Shown here one piece after another: positions 34,724 through 43,166 of a stretch of 64,000 bases of DNA. A model generated the notes under the pieces. It did not search any database. It was not told where the DNA came from and saw only the letters and a program-made list of their open reading frames with translations. Position 1 is the first letter of the stretch, and every line of letters begins with the position of its first letter. The DNA comes from Micromonospora halotolerans. GTDB lineage: Bacteria > Actinomycetota > Actinomycetes > Mycobacteriales > Micromonosporaceae. The DNA is taken from positions 3,968,001-4,032,000 of the forward strand of contig NZ_CP134876.1 of NCBI RefSeq assembly GCF_032108445.1, given 5' to 3'. Made by a program: the position numbers and the translations under genes.

Positions 34724-35200
34724 ATGGAGCTGCACCGGAACCGAGGGGCCCTGCCGCTGGCCCTCGTCTGTGTGGCGGGCGGGGTGATGGTGCTCGCCGT
34801 CGCCGGCGACGGGCCGGTGCTGCGGATGCTGGTCGCCCTGGGCGTCGTGGCGGTCGGCGTGGCGGTGCTGGTCGGCGCGCTGCGGCCGTTCCGCTGCGTG
34901 CTCGGCCCGGAGGGGCTGGAGGTGCGCCGGCCGGGCCTGCGCGGGACGTACCGCTGGGAGCAGTTCGCGGCGCTCGCCCTCGACGACGCCGGCCGCCTCG
35001 TCGGCGTGCCTGAGGCCGGGCTGCCGCCGGGCCCGCGGGTCACCGCCCGGCACCCGCGCGACGGCCGTCCCGCCGTCGAGCTGCTCGACCTCCGGCAGGT
35101 GCGGGAGAGCCCCGACGAGGTGACGGCGGCGCTGGCCCGCTACGCGGGCGAGCGGTTCACCGACGACCGCACCCCGCACGCCGGCAAGGCCACGGCATGA
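34724..35200 (+). CDS. Two-helix membrane protein with PH-like domain, unknown
   Basis: This 158-residue protein has two N-terminal helices (LALVCVAGGVMVLAVAG and MLVALGVVAVGVAVLVGAL) then a small beta-rich domain (RCVLGPEGLEVRRPGLRGTYRWEQFAALAL) like bacterial PH-type membrane proteins. GGGGAGG precedes the ATG by seven bases. Its stop overlaps the alditol oxidase start as ATGA, so they are co-translated. Confidence 0.65.
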   Translation: MELHRNRGALPLALVCVAGGVMVLAVAGDGPVLRMLVALGVVAVGVAVLVGALRPFRCVLGPEGLEVRRPGLRGTYRWEQFAALALDDAGRLVGVPEAGLPPGPRVTARHPRDGRPAVELLDLRQVRESPDEVTAALARYAGERFTDDRTPHAGKATA

Positions 35201-36423
35201 CCGGCACCAACTGGGCGGGCAACGTCACCTGGTCGGCCCGGGCCCGCCACGAGCCCGCCACCCTCGACGAGCTGCGCCGGCTGGTGGCCGGCGCGGACCG
35301 GGTCCGGGCGGTGGGCACCGGGCACTCGTTCAACCGGCTCGGCGACACCACCGGCGAGCAGGTGTCGGTCGTCGGGCTGCCGCCCACCGTCGCGCTCGAC
35401 CGCGACCGGGGCACCGTCACCGTCGCCGCCGGGCTGCGCTACGGCGACCTGGCCACCGCGCTGCACGCCGAGGGGTACGCCCTGGCGAACCTCGCGTCGC
35501 TGCCGCACATCTCGGTGGCCGGGGCGGTCGCCACCGCCACCCACGGCTCCGGACCGACCAACGGCAACCTGGCCACCGCCGTGGCCGCGCTGGAACTGGT
35601 CACCGCCGACGGCGACCTGCTCACGGTGGACCGCGCCGATCCCCGGTTCGCCGGGATGGTGGTCCACCTCGGCGCGCTGGGCGTCGTCACCCGACTCACC
35701 CTCGACGTCGTGCCCACCTTCGCGGTGCGGCAGTACGTCCGGCTCGGCCTGCCCCGCTCGGCACTGGACGCCGCCCTCGACGCGGCCTACAGCGTGAGCG
35801 TCTTCACCGGCTGGCGGTCGCCGCGGTTCGACCAGGTGTGGGTCAAGCAGCGCGCCGACCAGCCGCCGCCCCCGGCGGACTGGCTGGACACCCGCCCGGC
35901 CGACACGCCCCAGCACCCGGTGCCCGGGATGCCGGGGGAGATCTGCACGGCCCAGTTCGGCGCGCCCGGGCCGTGGCACGAGCGGCTGCCGCACTTCCGG
36001 CTCGGCTTCACCCCGAGCTGCGGCGACGAGCTCCAGTCCGAGTGGCACGTGGCGCGCTCCGACGCCGCCGCGGCGCTGGCCGCGCTCGACCCGGCGGCGG
36101 AGCGGATCGCCGCCGTGCTCCAGGTCTGCGAGCTGCGTACGGTGGCCGCCGACGGGTTGTGGCTCAGCCCGAACCACGAGCGGGACAGCCTGGCCGTCCA
36201 CTTCACCTGGATCGGCGACCCGGCGGCGGTGGCGCCGGTGGTGGCCGAGGTGGAGGAGCGGCTCGCCCCGTTCGCCGCGCGCCCGCACTGGGGCAAGGTG
36301 TTCACCCGCGACCCGGCCGCCACCTATCCGCGCCACGGCGACTTCCGCGCCCTGCTACGCGAGTTCGACCCGGCCGGCAAGTTCCGCACCGCGTTGCTGG
36401 ACCGTTACTTCCCGCGATACTGA
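35197..36423 (+). CDS. aldO: Alditol oxidase (VAO-type flavoprotein)
   Basis: This 408-residue protein follows Streptomyces AldO along its length: TNWAGNVTWSA at the start, VGTGHSFNRL with His 43 as the expected covalent FAD anchor, LASLPHISVAGAVATATHGSG, and C-terminal RPHWGKVF. AldO oxidises xylitol, sorbitol and similar polyols at C1 to the aldose with release of hydrogen peroxide. A FAD_binding_4 domain is followed by an ALO-type substrate domain. It is coupled to the upstream PH-like gene. Identity as alditol oxidase is strong; polyol preference is unknown. Confidence 0.9.
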   Translation: MTGTNWAGNVTWSARARHEPATLDELRRLVAGADRVRAVGTGHSFNRLGDTTGEQVSVVGLPPTVALDRDRGTVTVAAGLRYGDLATALHAEGYALANLASLPHISVAGAVATATHGSGPTNGNLATAVAALELVTADGDLLTVDRADPRFAGMVVHLGALGVVTRLTLDVVPTFAVRQYVRLGLPRSALDAALDAAYSVSVFTGWRSPRFDQVWVKQRADQPPPPADWLDTRPADTPQHPVPGMPGEICTAQFGAPGPWHERLPHFRLGFTPSCGDELQSEWHVARSDAAAALAALDPAAERIAAVLQVCELRTVAADGLWLSPNHERDSLAVHFTWIGDPAAVAPVVAEVEERLAPFAARPHWGKVFTRDPAATYPRHGDFRALLREFDPAGKFRTALLDRYFPRY

Positions 36424-36487
36424 CCTACCCGCGGGTCACCCGTAGCCTATGGGCCGACCATCCACGGTGGACAGCGGTGAGGAGAAG

Positions 36488-38005
36488 ATGGTGCAGGAGA
36501 CCTCCGGGCCGGGCGGGCTGGTCCGCGTCGACAACCGGGCGTTGTCCCGGATCAGCGTCGTCGCCCAGTGCCTGGACAACCAGTGGGTCACCCGCGACCT
36601 GCTGGAGCACATGGTGAGCCGGCGGCTCTCCTACGCCGAGGTGGAGCGCCGACGCCGGCAGGACGCGCGGGCCGAGTACCTCCGCTCGATCCTCAACGCC
36701 GAGCAGGTCATCGTGAACCGGGCGTACTTCTTCAACAACCCGGTCGTCTACCAGGACTTCGCGGTGCGCGGCCCGCAACGCGACGCGGTCCGGGCCCTGC
36801 TGGACGAGAGCGTGCTGGTGCCCTTCCTGCTCCGCGAGGGCTCACCCGCGGACGAGCCGCGGTTCACCGTCGACCGGGTCGGGTGGGACGCCTGGCGGAG
36901 CCTGCTCGGCGACCTCGACCACATCCGGTGCCTCCGGCTGAGCTGGGACGACGCCGAGAACGAGGAGTGCACCCAGCGGCTGATGTTCGAGGAGTTCCAC
37001 CGCTTCCTGCTGCAGGTACGCGGCTTCAACCTCGACGCCCTGCGCCGCGACCTCGGTCTCGACGGGGAGAGCATCCCGGTGCTGCGGGAGCGGCTGCGGG
37101 AGGTGACCCTGTGGGCCGCGGACACCGACCGGGCCGACCGGGAAGGGTTCTACCGGCAGTTCCTCGTCGAGCCGGGCAGCGACCCCGCCCAGGGCCGCTT
37201 CCGGTCGGCGCCGCTCGTGGCGGAGCTCAAGCAGCTCATCGACCTGCGGTACAACACCACCGTGCCCGACGCGGTGGAGCGTTTCGCGCTGATCCCCACC
37301 GACTCGCTGCGGCGCACCGCCCTGCAGGAGCGGCCGCCGGTGCGGGCGGCCCGCCCCGCCGAGGAGGGCGCGCCGCGGGCCGACCTGGAGCAGCTCGTGG
37401 AGCTGCTCCGGACGCTCCGGCCGCAGGCCTTCGACCTGGCCCTGTCCCCGCTGCGGATCGACCTGACCGGGCTGGAACTGGCGCACGTGCGGCAGGCGCG
37501 GGACACCGACGAGTGGCGCCGCTACCTGGCCGCGCTGGAGTCGCTGCTCGACGACCCGACCGACTTCGTGGCCCGCGGCCAGCTGGTGTACGACCGCTAC
37601 CTCGCCCTCGCCGGCCGGCTCGCGGAGATCGTCGGTGAGCGGCGACGCAGCCGGATGCGGATCTGGCAGCCGGTCGTCCGGATCACCATCGAGGTCCTCG
37701 GCGCCTCCGCCTCGGTCATCTACGACGGCGACCCCCGGCTGGAGGTCATCGGCGACGTGGCCACCGAGGTCGCCTCCCGGGGCACCGACGCGGTGCTCCG
37801 CTTCGCCGTCGTGGGCCGCGACCAGCGTCGTGCCGAGAACGAGCTGGCCACCGGCATCGACGTGATGCGGGTGCGGCTGGAGCGGGCCCGCGAGGACTGG
37901 CGGGAACTCGTCGCCCGGCTGCGGGAGGGTGGCTTCCCGGTGGTCGACGGCGACGTCGAACGCGACTCCGAACCGAACATCGACCGGCCCCGGGAGGGCG
38001 AATGA
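36488..38005 (+). CDS. Unrecognised 505-residue protein coupled to a NUDIX hydrolase
   Basis: I do not recognise this protein. It is soluble and Arg/Leu-rich, mostly helical by eye, with no signal, membrane segment, Walker or nuclease motif. Landmarks: NRAYFFNNPVVYQDFAVRG near residue 70, RRLSYAEVERRRRQDARAEY near 44, a flexible Arg/Pro segment near 285, and a distinct C-terminal alpha/beta part (IWQPVVRITIEVLGASASVIYDGDP, then LRFAVVGRDQ). ATG 36488 follows AGGAG by four bases. Its stop overlaps the NUDIX start as ATGA, so the two are a functional pair by context. It could be a regulator or sensor of a nucleotide cleaved by the NUDIX enzyme, which is inference. Confidence 0.7.
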   Translation: MVQETSGPGGLVRVDNRALSRISVVAQCLDNQWVTRDLLEHMVSRRLSYAEVERRRRQDARAEYLRSILNAEQVIVNRAYFFNNPVVYQDFAVRGPQRDAVRALLDESVLVPFLLREGSPADEPRFTVDRVGWDAWRSLLGDLDHIRCLRLSWDDAENEECTQRLMFEEFHRFLLQVRGFNLDALRRDLGLDGESIPVLRERLREVTLWAADTDRADREGFYRQFLVEPGSDPAQGRFRSAPLVAELKQLIDLRYNTTVPDAVERFALIPTDSLRRTALQERPPVRAARPAEEGAPRADLEQLVELLRTLRPQAFDLALSPLRIDLTGLELAHVRQARDTDEWRRYLAALESLLDDPTDFVARGQLVYDRYLALAGRLAEIVGERRRSRMRIWQPVVRITIEVLGASASVIYDGDPRLEVIGDVATEVASRGTDAVLRFAVVGRDQRRAENELATGIDVMRVRLERAREDWRELVARLREGGFPVVDGDVERDSEPNIDRPREGE

Positions 38006-38703
38006 GTGAGGTTCCCGACGACCTCCGCTACCGGGAGCTGCGCGACCGGCTGCCGGAACTGTTCGTCAACCCGCCGGGCGCCGCGGTGGAGATCCTGGAC
38101 GATCCCGCCGAGGTGGCCGCCGCGGAACGGGCCAAGGTCGAGGCGTTGCGTGCGCGGGGCCTGCCCGAGGAGTGGGGCCGGAGCGGGGTCGCGTACCAGG
38201 ACGAGTGGCTCACCCTGTTGCGGGACCCGGTCCGGTTTCCCGGGGGCGGGCTCGGCACCTACATCCGCGCCATCTCGATGGGCGGCACGTACGGGGTCGT
38301 GCTCCTGCCGGTGCTCGACGGCGCGGTGGTGCTGATCGAGCACTTCCGGCACGCGACCCGGCGGTGGCACCTGGAGGCGCCGCGCGGCTTCGGCGAGCCC
38401 GGTGTGCCGGCCGAGGAGCAGGCGGCCCGGGAGCTGCGCGAGGAGATCGGCGCGGAGGTCGTCCGCCTGGTCGACCTGGGCGTGCTGCACCCGGACACCG
38501 GCACCTCCACCGACGAGGTCCGGCTCTTCCTCGCGGAGGTGGCGGCGGTCGGGGAGCCCGACGCGCGCGAGGGCATCCGGGCCCTGCGGCGCTGCCCGCC
38601 GGCCGAGGTGGGCGCGCTCATCCGGGACGGGGTCCTCACCGACTCGTTCACCATCGCGGCCTGGACCCGGGCGCACCTGCGCGGCCTGCTGGGCGACGGC
38701 TAG
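38002..38703 (+). CDS. NUDIX hydrolase (ADP-ribose pyrophosphatase-like)
   Basis: This 233-residue protein has a C-terminal NUDIX domain with the box GEPGVPAEEQAARELREEIGAE, matching Gx5Ex7REUxEExGU with all catalytic Glu residues, and VLLIEHFRHATRRWHLEAPRG before it. The roughly 80-residue N-terminal extension (ELFVNPPGAAVEILDD) is unusual for ADP-ribose hydrolases and may bind the partner. It overlaps the unknown gene upstream. Its TAG shares a CTAG with the stop codon of the convergent protease gene. Confidence 0.88.
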   Translation: MSEVPDDLRYRELRDRLPELFVNPPGAAVEILDDPAEVAAAERAKVEALRARGLPEEWGRSGVAYQDEWLTLLRDPVRFPGGGLGTYIRAISMGGTYGVVLLPVLDGAVVLIEHFRHATRRWHLEAPRGFGEPGVPAEEQAARELREEIGAEVVRLVDLGVLHPDTGTSTDEVRLFLAEVAAVGEPDAREGIRALRRCPPAEVGALIRDGVLTDSFTIAAWTRAHLRGLLGDG

Positions 38704-39842
38704 GAGCGGCCGGCCGCCATCTGCTCGCGCATGCTGCCGCGCTGCACGGCGCGGCTGATGTCGCTGGGCGAGACGATCCCGACGAGCCGCTGGTCGGTGA
38801 CCACGAGCGCCCGGCCGTCGGCGCACTGGCTGAGCCGGGGGAGCAGGTCGTTGAGCTGCTCGTCCGGGCTGGCGAGCACCAGCTCGTCGGCCCGGCAGGA
38901 GACCTCGGCCAGGGTGGTCGCGGCGCGCCGGTCGGCCGGGACGCCGCGGACCCGGTCCAGGGTGACCAGCCCGACCGGCCGGCCCTCGTCGGCCAGCGGC
39001 AGCGCCGAGTGCCGGTACGCGAAAAGGTAGTGGTCGACGAAGTCGGCGACGGTCATCTCCCCGGAGGCGGTCTGCGGCTGCGGGGTCATCACGTCGGCGA
39101 CCCGGATGCCGCGCAGCGCGGTGCCCATCCGGGCCTGGCGCTCCTCCGCGCCGGCGGCGCCGATCAGGAACCAGCCGATGAGCGCCAGCCAGAGCCCGCC
39201 CACGCCGCTGCCGGCCAGGAACTGCCAGAGCCCCAGCCCGATCAGCAGGGCGCCGAGCACCCAGCCGGCCCGGGACGCCACCACGGAGGCCTTCGTCCGG
39301 TCTCCGGTGGCCTTCCACACCGCCGCGCGCAGCAGCCGGCCGCCGTCCAGCGGGGCGGCCGGCAGGACGTTGAAGATCGCCAGCAGCACGTTGATGCCGG
39401 CCAGCCAGGACAGCGCGCCGAGCAGCAGGCCGTGCGAGCCGGCCACGGCGAGCAGCACCGCTATCGCGCCGAAGAAGAGCCCGATGATCAGGCTGACCAG
39501 TGGCCCCACCCCGGCGATACGCAGCTCGGCGCCCGGGTCGCGGGCCTCGCCCTTCAGCTCGGAGACGCCGCCGAAGAGCCAGAGCGTGATCCCCTCGACC
39601 TCGATGCCGTTGCGCTTCGCGACCACCGCGTGCGCCACCTCGTGGGCGAGCAGGCCGAGGAAGAAGACCACCGCGGCGGCCAGCCCGGCGGCGACGTACG
39701 CCACGGCCGAATGGCCCGGGTACGCGCGCGGGAACTGGCTGGCGGACAGCGCCCACGCGATCAGCAGGAAGATGACCAGGACGCTCCAGTTGACACCGAC
39801 GGGTACCCCCGCGATCCGGCCAAGCCGGAAGCTCGCCCTCAT
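38700..39842 (-). CDS. Site-2-type membrane metalloprotease with CBS domains (M50 family, Rip3-like)
   Basis: This 380-residue protein has about six helices, the zinc motif HEVAH at residues 67-71 and the third-ligand motif NVLPAAPLDGGRLL. A C-terminal CBS pair (about 240-370; VADVMTPQPQTASGEMTVADFVDHY) follows. The S2P family cuts transmembrane segments, often of anti-sigma factors. CBS-bearing members are common in actinobacteria and probably sense adenine nucleotides. It stands alone, tail-to-tail with the NUDIX gene. Confidence 0.9.
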   Translation of the reverse strand: MRASFRLGRIAGVPVGVNWSVLVIFLLIAWALSASQFPRAYPGHSAVAYVAAGLAAAVVFFLGLLAHEVAHAVVAKRNGIEVEGITLWLFGGVSELKGEARDPGAELRIAGVGPLVSLIIGLFFGAIAVLLAVAGSHGLLLGALSWLAGINVLLAIFNVLPAAPLDGGRLLRAAVWKATGDRTKASVVASRAGWVLGALLIGLGLWQFLAGSGVGGLWLALIGWFLIGAAGAEERQARMGTALRGIRVADVMTPQPQTASGEMTVADFVDHYLFAYRHSALPLADEGRPVGLVTLDRVRGVPADRRAATTLAEVSCRADELVLASPDEQLNDLLPRLSQCADGRALVVTDQRLVGIVSPSDISRAVQRGSMREQMAAGRS

Positions 39843-39897
39843 GACCCCGTCATACCCGTCCGGACCGGAACCACACCCGGGCGGCGTGGGGCCCGGT

Positions 39898-40749
39898 TCA
39901 GCGGCGCCGGGGGGCCGTGCTGACCACGGTCGGCGAGTACTGGTTGGCCGCCTCCACGGCCCACTCCAGCGCGAAGTCGGCCTCCTCCTCCCAGCCGGGC
40001 TCGCCGCCGACGAAGTGCGACCGGCCGGGGAACTCCCGGTAGCTGGTGATCGCCGTCGAGCCCCGGTAGAGGTTGGCCACGGAGGACGCCAGCGAGGCCG
40101 GCACCACGTGGTCCGCGCCGCCGGCCGTCACCAGCAGCGGCGCCCGGTCGGCCCGTTTGGTGTCCGCCGCCGTCGCCGAGTTCGGGTCCAGGTTGGCAAA
40201 CGCCCCCTCGAAGAAGACGTGGCCCGCGGCGGGCACCGCGTACCGCTGCCAGGCGGCGTCGGAGTCCTCCGGGCTGATCGTGTTGCCGAAGGTGTACCGG
40301 AAGTCATCCGGGGTGAATGCGACGGCGCGGTACCGGTTGGCCGGGTTGCGCAGGATGGGGAACCCGGAGCGCAGCGTGCTGAGCGGCAGCTTCAGCACGC
40401 CCTTCACCGGCGCGGGGTGCAGGCCGACGACGGCGGCGCCGAGGCCCCGGTCCAACAGCAGTTGCGCGATGAGACCGCCGAACGAGTGCCCCATGATGAT
40501 CGGCGGCCGGGGCAGGTCCCGGATGATCGCCGTGTAGTGGTCGACGATGCCGGCGATGCGCTGCGCGGCGATCGGCGTCGGATCCTCCCGCAGCCGCTCG
40601 ACGTCCTGGTCCATGCCGGGCCAGGCGGGGGTGAGCACCTGGAAGCCGCGCCCCGCGTACCGGTCGACCCAGTGCTCCCAGCTGCGCGAGGTCATCCAGA
40701 GCCCGTGGATCAGCACGATGGTGTCGACCCGTGCCGTCGGTGCGCTCAT
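39898..40749 (-). CDS. Alpha/beta hydrolase
   Basis: This 283-residue hydrolase has the oxyanion segment VLIHGLWMTSRSWEHW, nucleophile elbow IMGHSFGGLIAQ (Ser in GHSFG), an Asp in TAGGADHVVP and the C-terminal His in GRSHFVGGEPGW. There is no signal peptide, so it is cytoplasmic. It resembles carboxyl esterases and haloalkane-type hydrolases of actinobacteria; the substrate is not deducible. It is transcribed in the same direction as the neighbouring TetR gene. Confidence 0.85.
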   Translation of the reverse strand: MSAPTARVDTIVLIHGLWMTSRSWEHWVDRYAGRGFQVLTPAWPGMDQDVERLREDPTPIAAQRIAGIVDHYTAIIRDLPRPPIIMGHSFGGLIAQLLLDRGLGAAVVGLHPAPVKGVLKLPLSTLRSGFPILRNPANRYRAVAFTPDDFRYTFGNTISPEDSDAAWQRYAVPAAGHVFFEGAFANLDPNSATAADTKRADRAPLLVTAGGADHVVPASLASSVANLYRGSTAITSYREFPGRSHFVGGEPGWEEEADFALEWAVEAANQYSPTVVSTAPRRR

Positions 40750-40791
40750 GCCCTGACCCCCCGGTGCCTCGACAACTGACGTCGGCGCTGG

Positions 40792-41532
40792 TTACCCGGC
40801 GCGGCTGCGGTCACTCCCGCCCGGGACGTGGGTGGCGATGCCCTGGATCAGCAGGTCGAGGCCGAACTCGAAGCGGGTGTCGCCGTCGCCGGCGAGCAGC
40901 ACGTCCACGTGCTCCCGCAGGTGCGGGTACCGCCCCGCCGGCAGGTTCCGGTAGTACGTGCTGAGCTGCTCACGCATCCGCGCCCACCACGTCGGCTGGT
41001 CCTGACCGGCGGCCCGGACCTTCTCGGCGTACAGGGCGCCCTCGTAGGCGTCGCCGGCGATGTAGAGGAAGAGCCGGTCGAGGAACCAGGCTGCCTGCTG
41101 CGCCGGCACGCCGCCGCTGCGGAGGACGGCGAGCAGCCCGTCGGTGACCCGCAGGGCGTTCGGACCGGTGGGAATGGTGGCCAGTGAGGCCAGCGCCAGC
41201 TCGGTGTGCGCGGCGTAGACCCGGTACGCCTGCCGGGCCACCTCGCGGACCTGCTCCGTCCAGCGACCCGGGTCGGGCTCGGGCACGGTGATGTCCGCGC
41301 TGACCCGGTCGACGAGTAGTTCGAGCAGCTCTTCGCGCCCGGAGACGTGGGCGTAGAGGGAGGCCGGCCCGGTGCCCAGCTCCTGGGCCACCCGCCGCAT
41401 GCTGAGCCCGCCCAGCCCTTCCCGGCTGAGCACGGCGAGGGCGGCGTCGACCACCGCCTGCTGGCTCAGCGGCTGCCGGGGGGCCCTGCTGCGGGGCCGG
41501 GTACGCCACGGCGGCGAGGGCTGTTCGCTCAC
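40792..41532 (-). CDS. TetR/AcrR-family regulator of the adjacent MFS exporter
   Basis: This 246-residue repressor has a helix-turn-helix at residues 20-66 (VVDAALAVLSREGLGGLSMRRVAQELGTGPASLYAHVSGREELLEL) and a TetR_C-type ligand domain. It is divergent from an MFS drug exporter gene across a 110-bp region holding three tandem palindromes of the form GAACNGNGTTCG. The arrangement is the classic repressor-efflux pair, de-repressed by the exported compound. Confidence 0.92.
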   Translation of the reverse strand: MSEQPSPPWRTRPRSRAPRQPLSQQAVVDAALAVLSREGLGGLSMRRVAQELGTGPASLYAHVSGREELLELLVDRVSADITVPEPDPGRWTEQVREVARQAYRVYAAHTELALASLATIPTGPNALRVTDGLLAVLRSGGVPAQQAAWFLDRLFLYIAGDAYEGALYAEKVRAAGQDQPTWWARMREQLSTYYRNLPAGRYPHLREHVDVLLAGDGDTRFEFGLDLLIQGIATHVPGGSDRSRAG

Positions 41533-41576
41533 GGACGACCTCCGGAATCAGGGGACTCGAACATCGTACTTGCTGC

Positions 41577-41623
41577 GAACGGCGTTCGTTGGTAGAACAG
41601 TGTTCGTCAACGAACAGCGTTCG
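41577..41623. promoter_or_regulatory. Three tandem TetR operators
   Basis: GAACGGCGTTCG (41577-41588), GAACAGTGTTCG (41595-41606) and GAACAGCGTTCG (41612-41623) repeat at 18- and 17-bp intervals. Each is a near-palindrome GAAC-N4-GTTC. They lie between the divergent TetR and MFS starts, 20 bases before the MFS ATG. Confidence 0.8.
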
Positions 41624-41642
41624 CTCGATTCGGGGGACCCAC

Positions 41643-43082
41643 ATGACCACCCAGCTCATCGCGGCGCCACCGGCCACCGGCCACCGCTGGCGCTGGATCG
41701 CCCTCGCGGTGATCCTCACCGCCGAGGTGATGGACCTGCTCGACGTGCTCGTCACCAACCTCGCCGGTCCGGCGATCCGGGCCGACCTCGGCGGCTCGCC
41801 CACCGTCATCCAGTGGATCGGCGCCGGCTACACCCTCGCCATGGCCGTCGGCCTGGTCACCGGCGGCCGCCTCGGCGACCTGTACGGGCGGCGCCGGATG
41901 TTCCTCGTCGGGGTGCTCGGCTTCACCGCCGCCTCGGCGGCCTGCGCCCTCGCCGGCAGCCCCGGCACGCTGATCGCCGCCCGGGTGGCGCAGGGACTGC
42001 TCGGCGCGCTGCTCCTCCCGCAGGGGCTCGGCCTCATCAAGGAGATGTTCCCGCCGGAGCAGCTCGCCGCCGCCTTCGGCGCGTTCGGCCCGGTGATGGG
42101 GATCTCCGCCGTCGGCGGGCCGATCCTGGCCGGCTGGCTGGTCGACGCCGACCTCGGCGGCACCGGCTGGCGCGCCATCTTCCTGATCAACGTCCCGCTC
42201 GGCCTGCTCGCCGCCCTCGGCGCGGCCCGCTTCCTCCCGGCCTCCCGCCCCGGCCACGCCACCCGGCTCGACCTGCCCGGCGTCGTGCTCCTGTCGGTCG
42301 CGGTGTTCCTGCTGGTCCACCCGCTGGTGCAGGGCCGCGAGCTCGGCTGGCCGGCATGGAGCTTCGCCATGCTGGCCGGCGCGGTCGTCGTGCTGGCGGT
42401 CTTCGCCCGCTACGAGCAGCGCCGGCAGCGGGCCGGTCGGGACCCGCTCGTGGCGCCCGCCCTGTTCCGCCGCCGCGCCTTCACCGGCGGGCTGGTCGCG
42501 GGGCTGGCCTTCTTCACCGCGCTGGCCGGCTTCTCGCTGGTGTTCAGCCTCTACCTCCAGCTCGGGCTCGGCTGGTCCCCGCTGCGTGCGGGCCTGGCCG
42601 GCGTGCCCCAGGCGCTCGGCATGGTGGCCGCCTTCGTGCTCGCCGGCGCCGGCCTGGCCCAGCGGCTCGGCCGGCGGCTCATCCACCTCGGACTCGGGGT
42701 GGTGCTGGCCGGCGTCGCCGGGATGCTGCTCACCCTCACCGTGGCCGGCGCCGACGTCACCCCGTGGCGGATGACGCCCGCGCTGCTGGCCGTCGGCTTC
42801 GGCATGGGCCTCGTGATGGCGCCCTTCTTCGACATCGTGCTCTCCGGGGTCGAGGAGGCGGAGACCGGCTCGGCGTCCGGCACGCTCACGGCCGTGCAGC
42901 AGCTCGGCGGCGCGCTCGGCGTGGCGCTGCTCGGCACGGTCTTCTTCGACGGGCTGACCGAGTCGGTGTCGCACGCCGTGCGGGTCACCCTCCTGGCCGA
43001 GCTGGGCCTGCTGCTGGTCACCGTGGCCGGCGCGTTCCTGCTGCCCCGCCGGGCCCGGGAGGGGGCCGGTGGCGGCCACTGA
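41643..43082 (+). CDS. MFS drug-export transporter (DHA2, EmrB/QacA type)
   Basis: This 479-residue transporter has about 14 helices, motif A GGRLGDLYGRRRMFLVG between helices 2 and 3 and motif C-like GPVMGISAVGGPILAGWL in helix 5. The acidic start of helix 1 (LTAEVMDLLDVLVTNLA) fits proton antiport of drugs. It is regulated by the divergent TetR. A long hairpin follows before the ABC exporter genes. Confidence 0.92.
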   Translation: MTTQLIAAPPATGHRWRWIALAVILTAEVMDLLDVLVTNLAGPAIRADLGGSPTVIQWIGAGYTLAMAVGLVTGGRLGDLYGRRRMFLVGVLGFTAASAACALAGSPGTLIAARVAQGLLGALLLPQGLGLIKEMFPPEQLAAAFGAFGPVMGISAVGGPILAGWLVDADLGGTGWRAIFLINVPLGLLAALGAARFLPASRPGHATRLDLPGVVLLSVAVFLLVHPLVQGRELGWPAWSFAMLAGAVVVLAVFARYEQRRQRAGRDPLVAPALFRRRAFTGGLVAGLAFFTALAGFSLVFSLYLQLGLGWSPLRAGLAGVPQALGMVAAFVLAGAGLAQRLGRRLIHLGLGVVLAGVAGMLLTLTVAGADVTPWRMTPALLAVGFGMGLVMAPFFDIVLSGVEEAETGSASGTLTAVQQLGGALGVALLGTVFFDGLTESVSHAVRVTLLAELGLLLVTVAGAFLLPRRAREGAGGGH

Positions 43083-43094
43083 CCGCCGGCCTCC

Positions 43095-43106
43095 TGACAA
43101 ATGTCA
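43095..43106 (+). promoter_or_regulatory. TGACA-AA-TGTCA palindrome, likely response-regulator site
   Basis: A perfect 5+5 palindrome lies 61 bases before the ABC ATPase start. NarL-type regulators that control adjacent ABC-2 exporters bind TGACA/TGTCA-like sites in other actinobacteria. The response regulator at 46067-46690 is the natural candidate. Confidence 0.55.
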
Positions 43107-43125
43107 CGGTCGGAAGGTGACGACC

Positions 43126-43157
43126 GCTCCGGGGACCGGACCGCCGGTCCCCGGAGC
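43126..43157 (+). promoter_or_regulatory. Perfect 14-bp hairpin covering the ABC ATPase ribosome site
   Basis: GCTCCGGGGACCGG (43126-43139) pairs exactly with 43144-43157 around an ACCG loop. The 3' arm contains GGAG (43153-43156), the only ribosome site for the ATG at 43167. It may terminate the MFS transcript, hide the ribosome site, or both. Confidence 0.6.
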
Positions 43158-43166
43158 ATCGTTGTC

